From the NCBI RefSeq assembly GCF_028290435.1, contig NZ_JAQGJV010000025.1:33349-97348 (forward strand): a stretch of DNA of 64,000 nt, read 5' to 3'. This DNA comes from Devosia sp. (GTDB lineage Bacteria > Pseudomonadota > Alphaproteobacteria > Rhizobiales > Devosiaceae). The notes beneath the pieces are model-generated. The model was given only the letters and a program-made list of their open reading frames with translations, was not told the DNA's origin and did not search any database. This document shows, one piece after another, positions 1 through 9,310 of this stretch (positions within the stretch are counted from its first letter, which is position 1; each line of letters starts with the position of its first letter). The translations under genes and the position numbers were made by a program.

Positions 1-118
1 CAAGCGCGCCTTCGCGCTGGTGCAGGCGTCGATTTTCTGCGTTGCCATCTTCATCATCAATATCGCTGTCGACATGCTCTATGCCGCCATCGATCCGCGC
101 GTGAGGATCGAACAATGA
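1..118 (+). CDS. Dipeptide/oligopeptide ABC transporter permease, C-terminal fragment (DppB-like)
   Basis: The first bases read in frame from position 2 to a TGA at 116-118, giving a hydrophobic helix followed by the tail MLYAAIDPRVRIEQ. The YxxxDPRVR ending is typical of DppB/OppB inner-membrane permeases. The gene starts outside the window, so its integrity is unknown. Its stop overlaps the ATG (115-117) of the next reading frame, the usual dppB-dppC coupling. Since the downstream permease and ATPase are wrecked, this gene is probably also non-functional, but no damage is visible in the part shown. Confidence 0.7.
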   Translation, partial: KRAFALVQASIFCVAIFIINIAVDMLYAAIDPRVRIEQ

Positions 119-930
119 GTGCGGTTGAAAGCCGGACGCCCAGCTCGTCCCTGCTGTCCCGGCTCAAATGCCGTGGCGCGCTCTGGTCGGGGACCCGACG
201 GCACTGGCCGCCGTGATCTGGCTCCTGATTGTGGTCGCGGGCATTATCGCCTTCAACCTGGGCGCCTTCTCCGGCGACCGCATCGACCTCAAGGCGCGCA
301 ACCTGCGCCTTTCGATATTTCATTCAGTTGGAAGCTCTGGCTCAGCGCCGATGCTTTGGGCCGCCCCTTGCTGGCGCGTCTGGCGGAAGCGGCCTCCGCG
401 TCGATCGGCATAGCGGCCGGCTATTTCGGCGGCCATGTCGGCAATCTGATTATGCGGGTGTCCCATATCGTCATGGCTTCCCAACCCTCTTGGTGGCGCT
501 GGTCGGGCTCTACCTGTTTTGTCCCAGCATCACCAATCTCATCCTTGTGCTCGCCATCACCCGCATGCCGGCCTACATGCGCGTCGCCCGCGCCGAAGCG
601 CTCGAAGTGCGCGAGCGCCTGTTCGCCTCGCGCGTGTTCGGGGCCAGCCCTTTCTGGATCCTGCGCAATCACATCCTGCCCATCGTCACCATGGCGACAT
701 TGACCGAGGCCAGGATCAGCATGGTGGGGCCGCGATGCTGTTCGAGTCAGGCCTGTCCTATCTGGGGCTCGGCATCCGGCCCCGGCCGTCAGCTGGGGCC
801 TGATGGTGGCGCAGGGACAGGGTTATCTGGCGACCGCCTGGTGGCTCGCCTGTTTCCCCGGCCTTGCCGTCATGCTCACCACCATGAGTTTCAACCTCCT
901 CGCCAACTGGTTCCGCATCGTGGTGCGCCA
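115..930 (+). pseudogene. Dipeptide ABC transporter permease, frameshifted remnant (DppC-like)
   Basis: Pieces of a DppC-type permease occur in order but in changing frames. An N-terminal membrane segment (from about 168) contains GDPTALAAVIWLLIVV. A periplasmic piece with SADALGRPLLARLAEAA follows at about 315-420. The permease core (about 480-720) carries RMPAYMRVARAEALEVRERL, then FESGLSYLGLGI (about 738-775) and the last membrane segment (about 790-925). Frame changes fall near 160-168, 305-312, 477, 725-733 and 778-788. At about 925 the sequence runs without a gap into the tail of an ATPase gene, so the true 3' end has been lost. It cannot encode a working permease unless these are sequencing errors. 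Confidence 0.8.
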
Positions 931-1266
931 CGTCTCGGATCGGGTGATGGTGATGTATCTGGGCAAGATCATCGAAAGCGGCCCCACAGGTAATCTTCAA
1001 TCGCGCTTCCCACCCTATACCCAGGCACTGCTTTCGGCGGTGCCGACGCCCGACCCCACCCAGCGCGGCAAGCGCAAGCGGATCGTGCTCCAGGGTGACC
1101 TGCCCAGCCCAAGCAATCCCCAAGCGGCTGCCGCTTCCGCACGCGATGCTGGAAGGCCACCGAACTTTGCGCTCGCGAGGCTCCCGAACTGATGGCTCGC
1201 GGGAACGACCCAATGCTTTTGACGGCCTGTCAGTATGCAGAGCCGATAAGCGTCATCACGGGCTGA
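925..1266 (+). pseudogene. Dipeptide ABC transporter ATP-binding protein, C-terminal remnant (DppF-like)
   Basis: Only the last third of a DppF/OppF-type ATPase remains. The text VVRHVSDRVMVMYLGKIIE is the region just after the H-loop in this family, and PYTQALLSAVP is the usual oligopeptide-ATPase C-terminal motif. A one-base deletion near 1118-1122 shifts the frame; in the new frame the conserved cysteine segment PSGCRFRTRCWKATELC and the tail up to a TGA at 1264-1266 can be read. Walker A, Walker B and the signature motif are all missing. The remnant is fused in frame to the end of the permease remnant, implying a deletion that removed all of the DppD-like gene and the front of the DppF-like gene. 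Confidence 0.8.
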
Positions 1267-1402
1267 CGACAGCATTGCCCGGCAAAGGCGCAAAGCGAAG
1301 CGGCACCGGGAGTCCATGACGTCGCCATCTCGTGTCCAAGATGCTAGCTTGCTTGCGACATCCCAACAGCGACCGGCGCTGGGCGGGTTGGATTTGGACG
1401 GC

Positions 1403-2260
1403 ATGGCGATGACGCTTCTTCGTATTCTGGCTGCTGCATTCATCACCGCCCTGTTGCTGGCCTCTCCCGCCTTTGCCCAGCCCGCGCGCGATCTCTTTGG
1501 CGCGATGCACCAGCCCGCCGCGGGCCCCGAGTTGGTCATCGGCAGTTACGCTAAGGGCTGTATCGGCGGCGCGGTGCAGTTGCCAACCGATGGACCGGGT
1601 TGGCAGGCGATGCGGCTATCGCGTGACCGGCGCTGGGGGAGCGCCGAACTTGTCCAGTACATCGAGTCGCTGGCCCAGGCGGTAGCGCAGGATGGCCTAT
1701 CGGGCATCCTTGTGGGCGATATGGGGCAGGCGCGTGGCGGCCCGATGGCGAGTGGGCATGCTTCCCATCAAATCGGCCTCGATGTGGATATCTGGTTGCA
1801 GCCGATGCCGAACCATACCATTGCCGCGAACGAGCGGGAGAGCCTGTCTGCCATATCGGTGCTGAAGGCGGGCACTCGCGACATTGACCCTGCTTTATTC
1901 GGCGAAGCCCAGCGCCTTCTCATCTATCGCGCGGCACAACTGCCTGGCGTCGCTCGTGTTTTTGTCGCCCCTGGCATCAAGAGGTCGCTCTGTGCGATCA
2001 ACTGGCGCGAGCGAAGCTTCCTTGCCAAGCTTCGGCCCTGGTATGGGCATGACGACCACTTCCATGTGAGGCTGGCATGCCCCGCCGCGTCTCAATCCTG
2101 TATCGATCAGAATCCGGTTCCAGCCGGTGATGGCTGCGGGTCAGATCTCGACTATTGGTTCACCGACGCCCCCTATCGGCCAAGCACCAGCCCTCCATCC
2201 CCGCCACTGACGTTGGCCGACCTCCCCAACGCCTGCAAGGCGGTGCTGCGGGCGAATTGA
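1403..2260 (+). CDS. mepA: Penicillin-insensitive murein endopeptidase MepA
   Basis: MepA (peptidase family M74) cuts D-Ala-meso-DAP cross-links in periplasmic peptidoglycan. The 285-residue product starts with a signal peptide (MAMTLLRILAAAFITALLLA, cleavage after AFA). The zinc-site motifs are present: GHASHQ...DVD at about residues 118-129 and HDDHFH at 216-221. Cysteines near the C-terminus match the family. I chose the ATG at 1403 because it places the signal peptide at the N-terminus. The frame is open to an ATG at 1316 that has a fair GGGAG ribosome-binding site, so a longer product is possible. It stands alone between a decayed transporter and a convergent sugar-transport operon. Confidence 0.88.
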   Translation: MAMTLLRILAAAFITALLLASPAFAQPARDLFGAMHQPAAGPELVIGSYAKGCIGGAVQLPTDGPGWQAMRLSRDRRWGSAELVQYIESLAQAVAQDGLSGILVGDMGQARGGPMASGHASHQIGLDVDIWLQPMPNHTIAANERESLSAISVLKAGTRDIDPALFGEAQRLLIYRAAQLPGVARVFVAPGIKRSLCAINWRERSFLAKLRPWYGHDDHFHVRLACPAASQSCIDQNPVPAGDGCGSDLDYWFTDAPYRPSTSPPSPPLTLADLPNACKAVLRAN

Positions 2261-2483
2261 TAGACTTTTCTGTTGCTCCTGCCGACGGCGGTTAGGCGCA
2301 CCCGTTCGGACGTTCAGGCATTCTTTGCCATTCTGAACGCGGACATCGACATGTCGGCGTGAAATACCGGTCTGTGCCAATCGTATTGAGCGCCAAGGTC
2401 AGGCGGCGCGTAGTGCGGAATGGAGCTGAAACTGGGGCGGAACGCGTCAATTCGCATGTCGGGTATCGGCATTGGCGCGAGCG

Positions 2484-3236
2484 TTACATGGATTGCGATG
2501 AAACAGCTTTCATTGCGTGCTCGGCATCCATGTCGATGATTTCGCTGACCGCATGTTCGGCATCGGCGCTGTTGCCGCCTTCGATGGCCACCAGAAGTCT
2601 TGTGTGAGCCTCCATGGCGCCATTGCGGTAACTGACCGCCTCCGCCCCTGCGAGCGACTTAAGTGCCAAAGCCAAAGTAAGCTCAACAATGCCGGTAACC
2701 GACCTCAGCAGAATGTTGCCCGAGCTTTCGGCGATCACCCTGTGGATTTCAAGGCTAGCCAGACCATGCGTTTCCAACGTGCTTTCAGACATGTCCATCT
2801 GATGAAGCCAGTACTTCATCAGGCGAACATGTTCGGCGGTGCGATGTTTGCTGCTCAATATAACGGCGCGTAACTCGAGTGCCCGTCTGATATCGAACAG
2901 GCTCTCGTAAAATCTGCGGTCCGGCTTGGCGTAGAAATGCCAGCTGAGGACCTGGGGATCAAAGAAACTCCAGCGGCTTTGGGGAGAAACCCGCGTGCCA
3001 ACCTTGGGCCGGGCTTCAATCATGCCCTTTGCCTCGAGCGTCTTCAGCGCCTCGCGCAACACGGTGCGCGACACCCCATAGGTTTCCATCATGACAGCGT
3101 CGCTTGCAAGGATCGAGCCGACAGGAAATCTGCCCGTGACGATGCCAAGGCCGATTTCATTCAGAACGAAGGTGTGGAAATTCCGTGCAGCGGGTCGCCC
3201 GGATAGAGAGCGAATAAGGCTGCCTGCTTCGATCAT
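2484..3236 (-). CDS. GntR-family (FadR subfamily) regulator of the adjacent sugar transporter
   Basis: A 250-residue regulator with an N-terminal winged helix (about residues 15-80; VSRTVLREALKTLEAKGMI) and a C-terminal FadR/FCD-type helical domain. The text FFDPQVLSWHF after the wing resembles DgoR-like regulators of sugar-acid pathways. The ATG at 3236 is separated from the stop of the upstream permease gene by one base (TAG-A-ATG), so it is translationally coupled as the last gene of the ytfQ-like operon. That arrangement suggests feedback control of the importer. The ligand is unknown; a furanose or sugar acid is an inference from context. An ATG further upstream would overlap the permease and was not chosen. 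Confidence 0.85.
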   Translation of the reverse strand: MIEAGSLIRSLSGRPAARNFHTFVLNEIGLGIVTGRFPVGSILASDAVMMETYGVSRTVLREALKTLEAKGMIEARPKVGTRVSPQSRWSFFDPQVLSWHFYAKPDRRFYESLFDIRRALELRAVILSSKHRTAEHVRLMKYWLHQMDMSESTLETHGLASLEIHRVIAESSGNILLRSVTGIVELTLALALKSLAGAEAVSYRNGAMEAHTRLLVAIEGGNSADAEHAVSEIIDMDAEHAMKAVSSQSM

Positions 3237-3237
3237 T

Positions 3238-4215
3238 CTACACTTTCTCGGACGACTCTTCTCCGGGAGCGGAGGCCGCAAATATGATGCGCTGCAACAC
3301 GATGAACAAGAACAGCAGCACGCCGATCACGATCTTGGTCCACCAGCTCGATAGCGTACCGTCGAAGATGATATAGGTCTGAACCAGCCCCAGCAGCATG
3401 ACGCCGACAAAGGTGCCAAGCACGAAGCCATAGCCCCCGGTCAGCAGCGTACCCCCGATCACCACCGCGCTGATGGCGTCGAGTTCGACACCCACCGCGG
3501 CCAGCGGATAACCCGCCGAGGTGTAGAGCGAAAACACGATCCCCGACAAGGCCGCCAGCACACTCGATAACATGTAGATCTGGACTGTGGTGCGCGCCAC
3601 CGGCACGCCCATCAGCAGGGCGGAAACCGTATTGCCCCCCAGGGCATACACATAAGAGCCGAAGCGGGTGCGGTGTGCCAGCAGAGCGCCGACGAGGAAC
3701 ACAGCCACCATCAGCAGACCAATGAAGCTCAGGCGGCCCCCACCCGGCAGGCGGATGATCGCTTCGGAAATGGTGCGGTAGAACTCATGATTGATCGGCA
3801 CCGAGTCCTGGGTGATTACCGACGCGCCACCGCGCGCAAGGAACATGCCGGCAAGCGTCACGATGAAGGACGGCACCTGCAGATAGTGGATGGTCAGGCC
3901 CATGGCGGCGCCGAACAGCGCAGCAACCAAAAGCGCGATGGCGAATGCGACAAGCGGATGCACGCCGAACCAGGTTATAAGGACCGCCACCAATACGCCG
4001 GTAAAGCCAATCACCGCGCCGACGGACAGATCGATGCCGCCTGAGATGATGACGAAGGTCATGCCCACCGCGGCGATGCCAAGGAAGGCGTTGTCGGTGA
4101 GGAAATTGCCCAGTACGCGGGTGGAGAGCATGCCCGGAAACTGGAGCACGCTCACCGCATAAGCGATGAGGAAGATGACGGCGGTGGCGGCCAGCGGACG
4201 AAGACTGCGTTTCAT
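3238..4215 (-). CDS. yjfF: Sugar ABC transporter permease (YjfF-like, galactofuranose type)
   Basis: A 325-residue inner-membrane permease of the RbsC/BPD_transp_2 family with 8-10 hydrophobic segments. It contains the family segment GMTFVIISGGIDLSVGAVIG and, near the C-terminus, GVELDAISAVVIGGT. Length and sequence fit YjfF, one of the two different permeases of the Escherichia coli galactofuranose importer YtfQRT-YjfF. The ATG at 4215 overlaps the stop of the previous permease by four bases (ATGA). A longer upstream frame merely runs through that gene and was discarded. Galactofuranose specificity is an inference from family resemblance. Confidence 0.85.
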   Translation of the reverse strand: MKRSLRPLAATAVIFLIAYAVSVLQFPGMLSTRVLGNFLTDNAFLGIAAVGMTFVIISGGIDLSVGAVIGFTGVLVAVLITWFGVHPLVAFAIALLVAALFGAAMGLTIHYLQVPSFIVTLAGMFLARGGASVITQDSVPINHEFYRTISEAIIRLPGGGRLSFIGLLMVAVFLVGALLAHRTRFGSYVYALGGNTVSALLMGVPVARTTVQIYMLSSVLAALSGIVFSLYTSAGYPLAAVGVELDAISAVVIGGTLLTGGYGFVLGTFVGVMLLGLVQTYIIFDGTLSSWWTKIVIGVLLFLFIVLQRIIFAASAPGEESSEKV

Positions 4216-5212
4216 CGGGAATTCGCCTGCTTGGGGTCGCGCTTGAAGAAACCGATGGCGTTTCCGAGCAGCGGAGATTGCAGCATCAGGATCAGGATGA
4301 TCATCCCGGCCTTGACGATGAGGTTGAACTCGGGCCGGAAGCCGGACACCAGGATGCCGGTATTCATCGCCTGGATGATCAGCGCTCCGACCACGGCCAG
4401 GGGGATCGAGAACTTGCCGCCCAGCAGCGAGGTGCCGCCAATGACCACAGCGAGGATGGCGTCGAGTTCGAGCCATAGCCCGGAATTGTTCGCATCGGCA
4501 CCGCGAATGTCGGCGGCCACGACGATGCCCGCAATGGCGGCGCAGAAGCCGCTGAGCGCATAGACCAGCATCAGCAGCATGCGGCTATGAATGCCGGCCA
4601 GCGATGCAGCGGCCCGGTTAACGCCGATGGCCTGGATGAAGAGGCCAATGGCGGTTCGCCGCACCAAGAGGGTCACGACGATCATCAACACCAGGGCGAT
4701 GACCGCCGCCATCGGAAAGCCGAAGAACGAGCCGGTGCCGAGGTAAACCAGAGCCGGATCGTTGAATGTGACGATGGAGCCTTCGGTAATCAGCTGCGCG
4801 ATTCCGCGCCCTGCGACCATCAGGACCAGTGTGGCGATGATCGGCTGGATATCGAGCACCGCGACGAGGAACCCGTTCCACAGCCCGCAAGCCAAGCCGA
4901 CGGCCAGCGCCGCAATGACGGCGATCGGGGTCGGATAGCCCGCCACCACCATGGTCGCAGCCACCGCGCCACAGACTGCCATGATAGCGCCGACGGAAAG
5001 GTCGACTCCCTTGGTGGCAATGACGCCGGTCATCCCGATGGCCAGGATTGCCACCGGCGCACCGCGATTGATGACGTCGATCATGCTGCCGAACAGGCGC
5101 CCGTCCTGCCAGGCAATGCGGAAAAAGTTGGGAAATAGCAGCCAGTTGATCAGCAGGACGGCGACCAGCGCCAGCAACTGCGGATTGGCGAGGCGTTCGA
5201 GATGGAGCCGCT

Positions 5213-5216
<4 letters not shown>
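4212..5216 (-). CDS. ytfT: Sugar ABC transporter permease (YtfT-like)
   Basis: A 334-residue BPD_transp_2 permease, the partner of the YjfF-like protein. Family motifs include GMTGVIATKGVDLSVGAIMA near residues 60-80 and LWLELDAILAVVIGGTSLLG near 245-265. About nine membrane segments are visible. It overlaps both neighbours by four bases: its ATG overlaps the ATPase stop and its stop overlaps the next start, so the three genes form a tightly coupled unit. Two non-identical permeases plus one double-domain ATPase is the arrangement of the galactofuranose importer and related furanose importers. Confidence 0.86.
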
Positions 5217-6730
<1,514 letters not shown>

Positions 6731-6782
6731 GCAACCCTCCCCCATTCACGTCGCGCCGCCATTTTTGTCGTGTCGCAACAGT

Positions 6783-6810
6783 GGGCCCCGCCAGCGTACC
6801 GGCGGAGCCC
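6783..6810 (-). terminator. Hairpin between binding-protein and ATPase genes
   Basis: On the minus strand, GGGCTCCGCC and GGCGGGGCCC form a 10-bp stem with one G-U pair around an 8-base loop. It sits 16 bases after the stop of the ytfQ-like gene and about 50 bases before the ATPase start. There is no U-tract, so it is more likely a partial terminator or mRNA-stabilising element that raises binding-protein expression over the membrane components. Confidence 0.55.
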
Positions 6811-6825
6811 GTCTTCGTCTCTGGA

Positions 6826-7800
6826 TTAGTAGCCCAGACCCTTGCGGGTGTCATACTCGCCCTGCGGGTTGTCCTTCGGAGTATAGAGCTTGGACTCGGT
6901 GATGATGAACTTGGCGGGTGCCGTGCCGTCGGCAAGGTAGGCCGAAAGGGCCGCGAAGGCCGGACCGGCCATGTTCGGGGTCAGTTCGACCGAGGCATTG
7001 GCTTCGCCGGCGACCATGGCCTGGAAGATATCCGGCACGCCGTCGATCGAGACCACCTTGATGTCGGTGCCTGGCTTGAGACCGGCATCCTTGATCGCCT
7101 GAATGGCGCCTACGGCCATGTCGTCATTATGGGCATAGACCGCGCAGATATCGGCGCCACCGTTTTCAGCCTTGATGAAGCCCTCCATCACTTCCTTGCC
7201 CTTGGCGCGGGTAAAGTCGCCGGTCTGGCTGCGCGCGATGGTCAGGTTTGCATGGCCAGCGATGGCTTCCTCAAAACCCTTCTTGCGGTTGATTGCCGGG
7301 GTCGAGCCGACGGTGCCCTGGAGTTCGACGATCTTGCAATCGGCATCACCCACTGCGCCAACCAGCCAGTCGCCGGCAACGCGGCCTTCCTTGACCTGGT
7401 CCGACGCGACCGAGGTGAGGTAGAGGTCTTCGGGGGCATCAACGCCGCGGTCGAGCAGGATCACCGGAATTTCGGCTTCCTTGGCTTCGCTCAGCACGTC
7501 TTCCCAGCCAGTGGCGACCACTGGGGCAACCAGGATGGCGTCGACGCCCTGGGCGATGAAGCCGCGCAAAGCCTTGATCTGATTTTCCTGCTTCTGCTGC
7601 GCATCGGCAAATTTGAGATCGATGCCCAAGGCTTCGGCCTGCTGCTTGGTCACCGATGTCTCGGCGGCGCGCCAGCCGGATTCAGACCCAATCTGGCTGA
7701 AGCCGATGGTCAGGCCCTTCAGATTTTCCTGCGCGAAGCTGACTGAAGTCAAAGCGGTAACGAGGCTTGCCGCGATGGCAAGCTTGGAAATGATGGTCAC
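6826..7800 (-). CDS. ytfQ: Sugar ABC transporter substrate-binding protein (YtfQ-like)
   Basis: A 324-residue periplasmic-binding protein of the type I (RbsB-like) fold. It begins with a signal peptide ending in SVSFA-QE. Characteristic segments are GLTIGFSQIGSESGWRAAE at the start of the mature protein, VAPVVATGWEDVL and a C-terminal half with YAHNDDMAVGAIQAIKDAGL. The resemblance to galactofuranose-binding YtfQ is good (SQIGSESGWR is typical of that group). I chose the GTG at 7800 because GGGAGG lies six bases upstream; the in-frame ATG at 7824 would precede that site. It is the first gene of the operon with ytfR, ytfT, yjfF and the GntR gene. Confidence 0.88.
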   Translation of the reverse strand: MTIISKLAIAASLVTALTSVSFAQENLKGLTIGFSQIGSESGWRAAETSVTKQQAEALGIDLKFADAQQKQENQIKALRGFIAQGVDAILVAPVVATGWEDVLSEAKEAEIPVILLDRGVDAPEDLYLTSVASDQVKEGRVAGDWLVGAVGDADCKIVELQGTVGSTPAINRKKGFEEAIAGHANLTIARSQTGDFTRAKGKEVMEGFIKAENGGADICAVYAHNDDMAVGAIQAIKDAGLKPGTDIKVVSIDGVPDIFQAMVAGEANASVELTPNMAGPAFAALSAYLADGTAPAKFIITESKLYTPKDNPQGEYDTRKGLGY

Positions 7801-7847
7801 GATGTCCTCCCATGTGGCCGTCACGGCGTATTCGCCTGCGACGGTAG

Positions 7848-7895
7848 AGGGACGCTATATAAAGTACTATTATATGTAAAGTCTCAAAAATGCCT
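7848..7895 (-). promoter_or_regulatory. A/T-rich promoter/operator region of the ytfQ-like operon
   Basis: Between the ytfQ-like and lacI-like genes is a short A/T-rich stretch, unlike its GC-rich surroundings. The minus strand holds a TTGAGA element, a TATAAT and an imperfect palindrome centred on AGTACT (7863-7868). It is the most likely promoter for the operon, and the palindrome is a candidate site for the operon's own GntR regulator. No clear -35/-10 pair with 17-bp spacing was found, so confidence is low. Confidence 0.4.
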
Positions 7896-7985
7896 ACGGC
7901 GACGCCTTGTGTTCTGCCCCCTGACACAGCCGAAAATGCTTCGAAACGGGTGCGGCGACAGTCAATCAATGCCGGCGGCCATGCC

Positions 7986-9023
7986 CTAGATTGTCTGGGT
8001 CGTCGAGCCCCTCACCACAAGGCGGCAGTCGACTAGCTCGACCCCCTGTGCCAGCGGCTTTCCACCGATGGCGGCGAACAGCTTTTCGGCGGCACTGCGC
8101 CCCAGCAGTTCCAGGTTCATGTCGATGCTGGTGAGGGCTGGATGCGTGCCCTCCACGATCACGTCCCAATTGTCGAAGCCGACGACAGCGACATCCTCAG
8201 GCACGCGAATGGAGCGTTCGCGCAACGCATCGAGAGCGCCTCGGGCGATCTGGTCGGAGTCGCAGAGGATGGCGTCGACGGCGATCCCCTGGTCCAGCAT
8301 CATGGCGCAGGACGAGCGGCCCCAGCGCTCGCTCCATTCGCCATAGCCGGTCTCATACACCAGGCTGGTTCCTGTCTCCGCAAGAACCTGGCCAATGCCA
8401 ATGGCGCGATCTGCCGCAGCTCGCTCGGTCCGCGGGCCCGTCAGGTGGGCAATGCGCTTGCGTCCCGTGGCGAGCAAGTGCTCCGCCGCCAGACGGCCGC
8501 CGACCACATTGTCGGGCGTGATGGACAAATCACGAGGATCGCGGGACGGCGTATAGACATAGACCACCGGCACCGGCAGATCGCGGCCGATGGGCTGGCG
8601 ATGATCGGTCTTGCTGCCCACCACCATGATCGCGTCGACCCGCCGCGCCAATAGGGCTGAGATGTAGTGACGCTCCCTAATGGCATCGCCGCGTGCATCG
8701 CACAGGAATACGGATATCTGCCCGGCGCCAAAACTGTCCTCCGCCGCCATCAGGATGGGTAGGCTGAAGCGCCCCTCCAGGTCCGATGTCAGTAGACCGA
8801 CAGTGCCGGAGCGCCCCTCCGAGAGCCCCTTAGCCATGGGGTTACGCACATAGGACAGGGTCCGTGCAGCGTCCTCTACCCGCGAGCGCGTCGTATCGCT
8901 GACCCGGTCGCGGCCATTCAGCGCCTTGGATGCCGTGGCCAGCGATACGCCTGCCGCGCGCGCGACATCCTCAAGAGTGGCGACTTTGGGCTTTTGGTCA
9001 GGGGGCGTCAGCGGGGCTTTCAT
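7986..9023 (-). CDS. LacI-family transcriptional regulator
   Basis: A 345-residue regulator. The N-terminal LacI helix-turn-helix reads TLEDVARAAGVSLATASKAL (about residues 15-34), followed by a hinge segment and a type I periplasmic-binding-like sensor domain (about 70-335; for example ILCDSDQIARGALDALRERS). I used the ATG at 9023; a longer frame begins at a TTG (9092) without a good ribosome-binding site. It lies upstream of the ytfQ-like operon on the same strand and diverges from the GH127 sugar operon. Two LacI-like palindromes lie in that divergent region, so autoregulation and control of the plus-strand operon are likely. The inducer is probably a furanose or arabinose derivative (inference). 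Confidence 0.88.
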   Translation of the reverse strand: MKAPLTPPDQKPKVATLEDVARAAGVSLATASKALNGRDRVSDTTRSRVEDAARTLSYVRNPMAKGLSEGRSGTVGLLTSDLEGRFSLPILMAAEDSFGAGQISVFLCDARGDAIRERHYISALLARRVDAIMVVGSKTDHRQPIGRDLPVPVVYVYTPSRDPRDLSITPDNVVGGRLAAEHLLATGRKRIAHLTGPRTERAAADRAIGIGQVLAETGTSLVYETGYGEWSERWGRSSCAMMLDQGIAVDAILCDSDQIARGALDALRERSIRVPEDVAVVGFDNWDVIVEGTHPALTSIDMNLELLGRSAAEKLFAAIGGKPLAQGVELVDCRLVVRGSTTQTI

Positions 9024-9085
9024 GCGGTCTCGTAGCAGGCGCTGCGTATTCGGAGAAGTGGTCGCCCCGGGTATTTTCGCATGTT

Positions 9086-9102
9086 TTCGCAAAACCTGCG
9101 AA
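9086..9102. promoter_or_regulatory. LacI-type operator candidate, site 1
   Basis: TTCGCA and TGCGAA form 6-bp inverted arms with a 5-base spacer. The arms match the half-sites of the better palindrome at 9158-9175. A further TTTTCGCA half-site lies just left at about 9074-9081. The site lies in the presumed leader of the lacI-like gene, as expected for autoregulation. Confidence 0.5.
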
Positions 9103-9157
9103 TTTGTCTTCGAGAATCCGCTTGATCACAATGAAATTCACGATAGTCTGACGAAAC

Positions 9158-9175
9158 TGCGAAAGCGTTTTCGCA
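9158..9175. promoter_or_regulatory. LacI-type operator candidate, site 2
   Basis: TGCGAAAGCGTTTTCGCA is an 18-bp palindrome (seven of eight half-site positions match) with the central CG typical of LacI/GalR-family operators. It lies between the divergent lacI-like gene and the sugar-binding-protein gene that starts at 9311. It is the best-supported operator in this region. Confidence 0.7.
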
Positions 9176-9310
9176 TATTTTAGATCCCGCTTTTCCGCAC
9201 GAGGCGGACTGCTAGACGCAGAAAGCGACGACGACCATCTGCCCCGCCGCAGGGCGGGCGAAATCCAGGAGCCGAGGGGCCTTGGTCAACAGGGATAAAG
9301 GGAAGGGACG

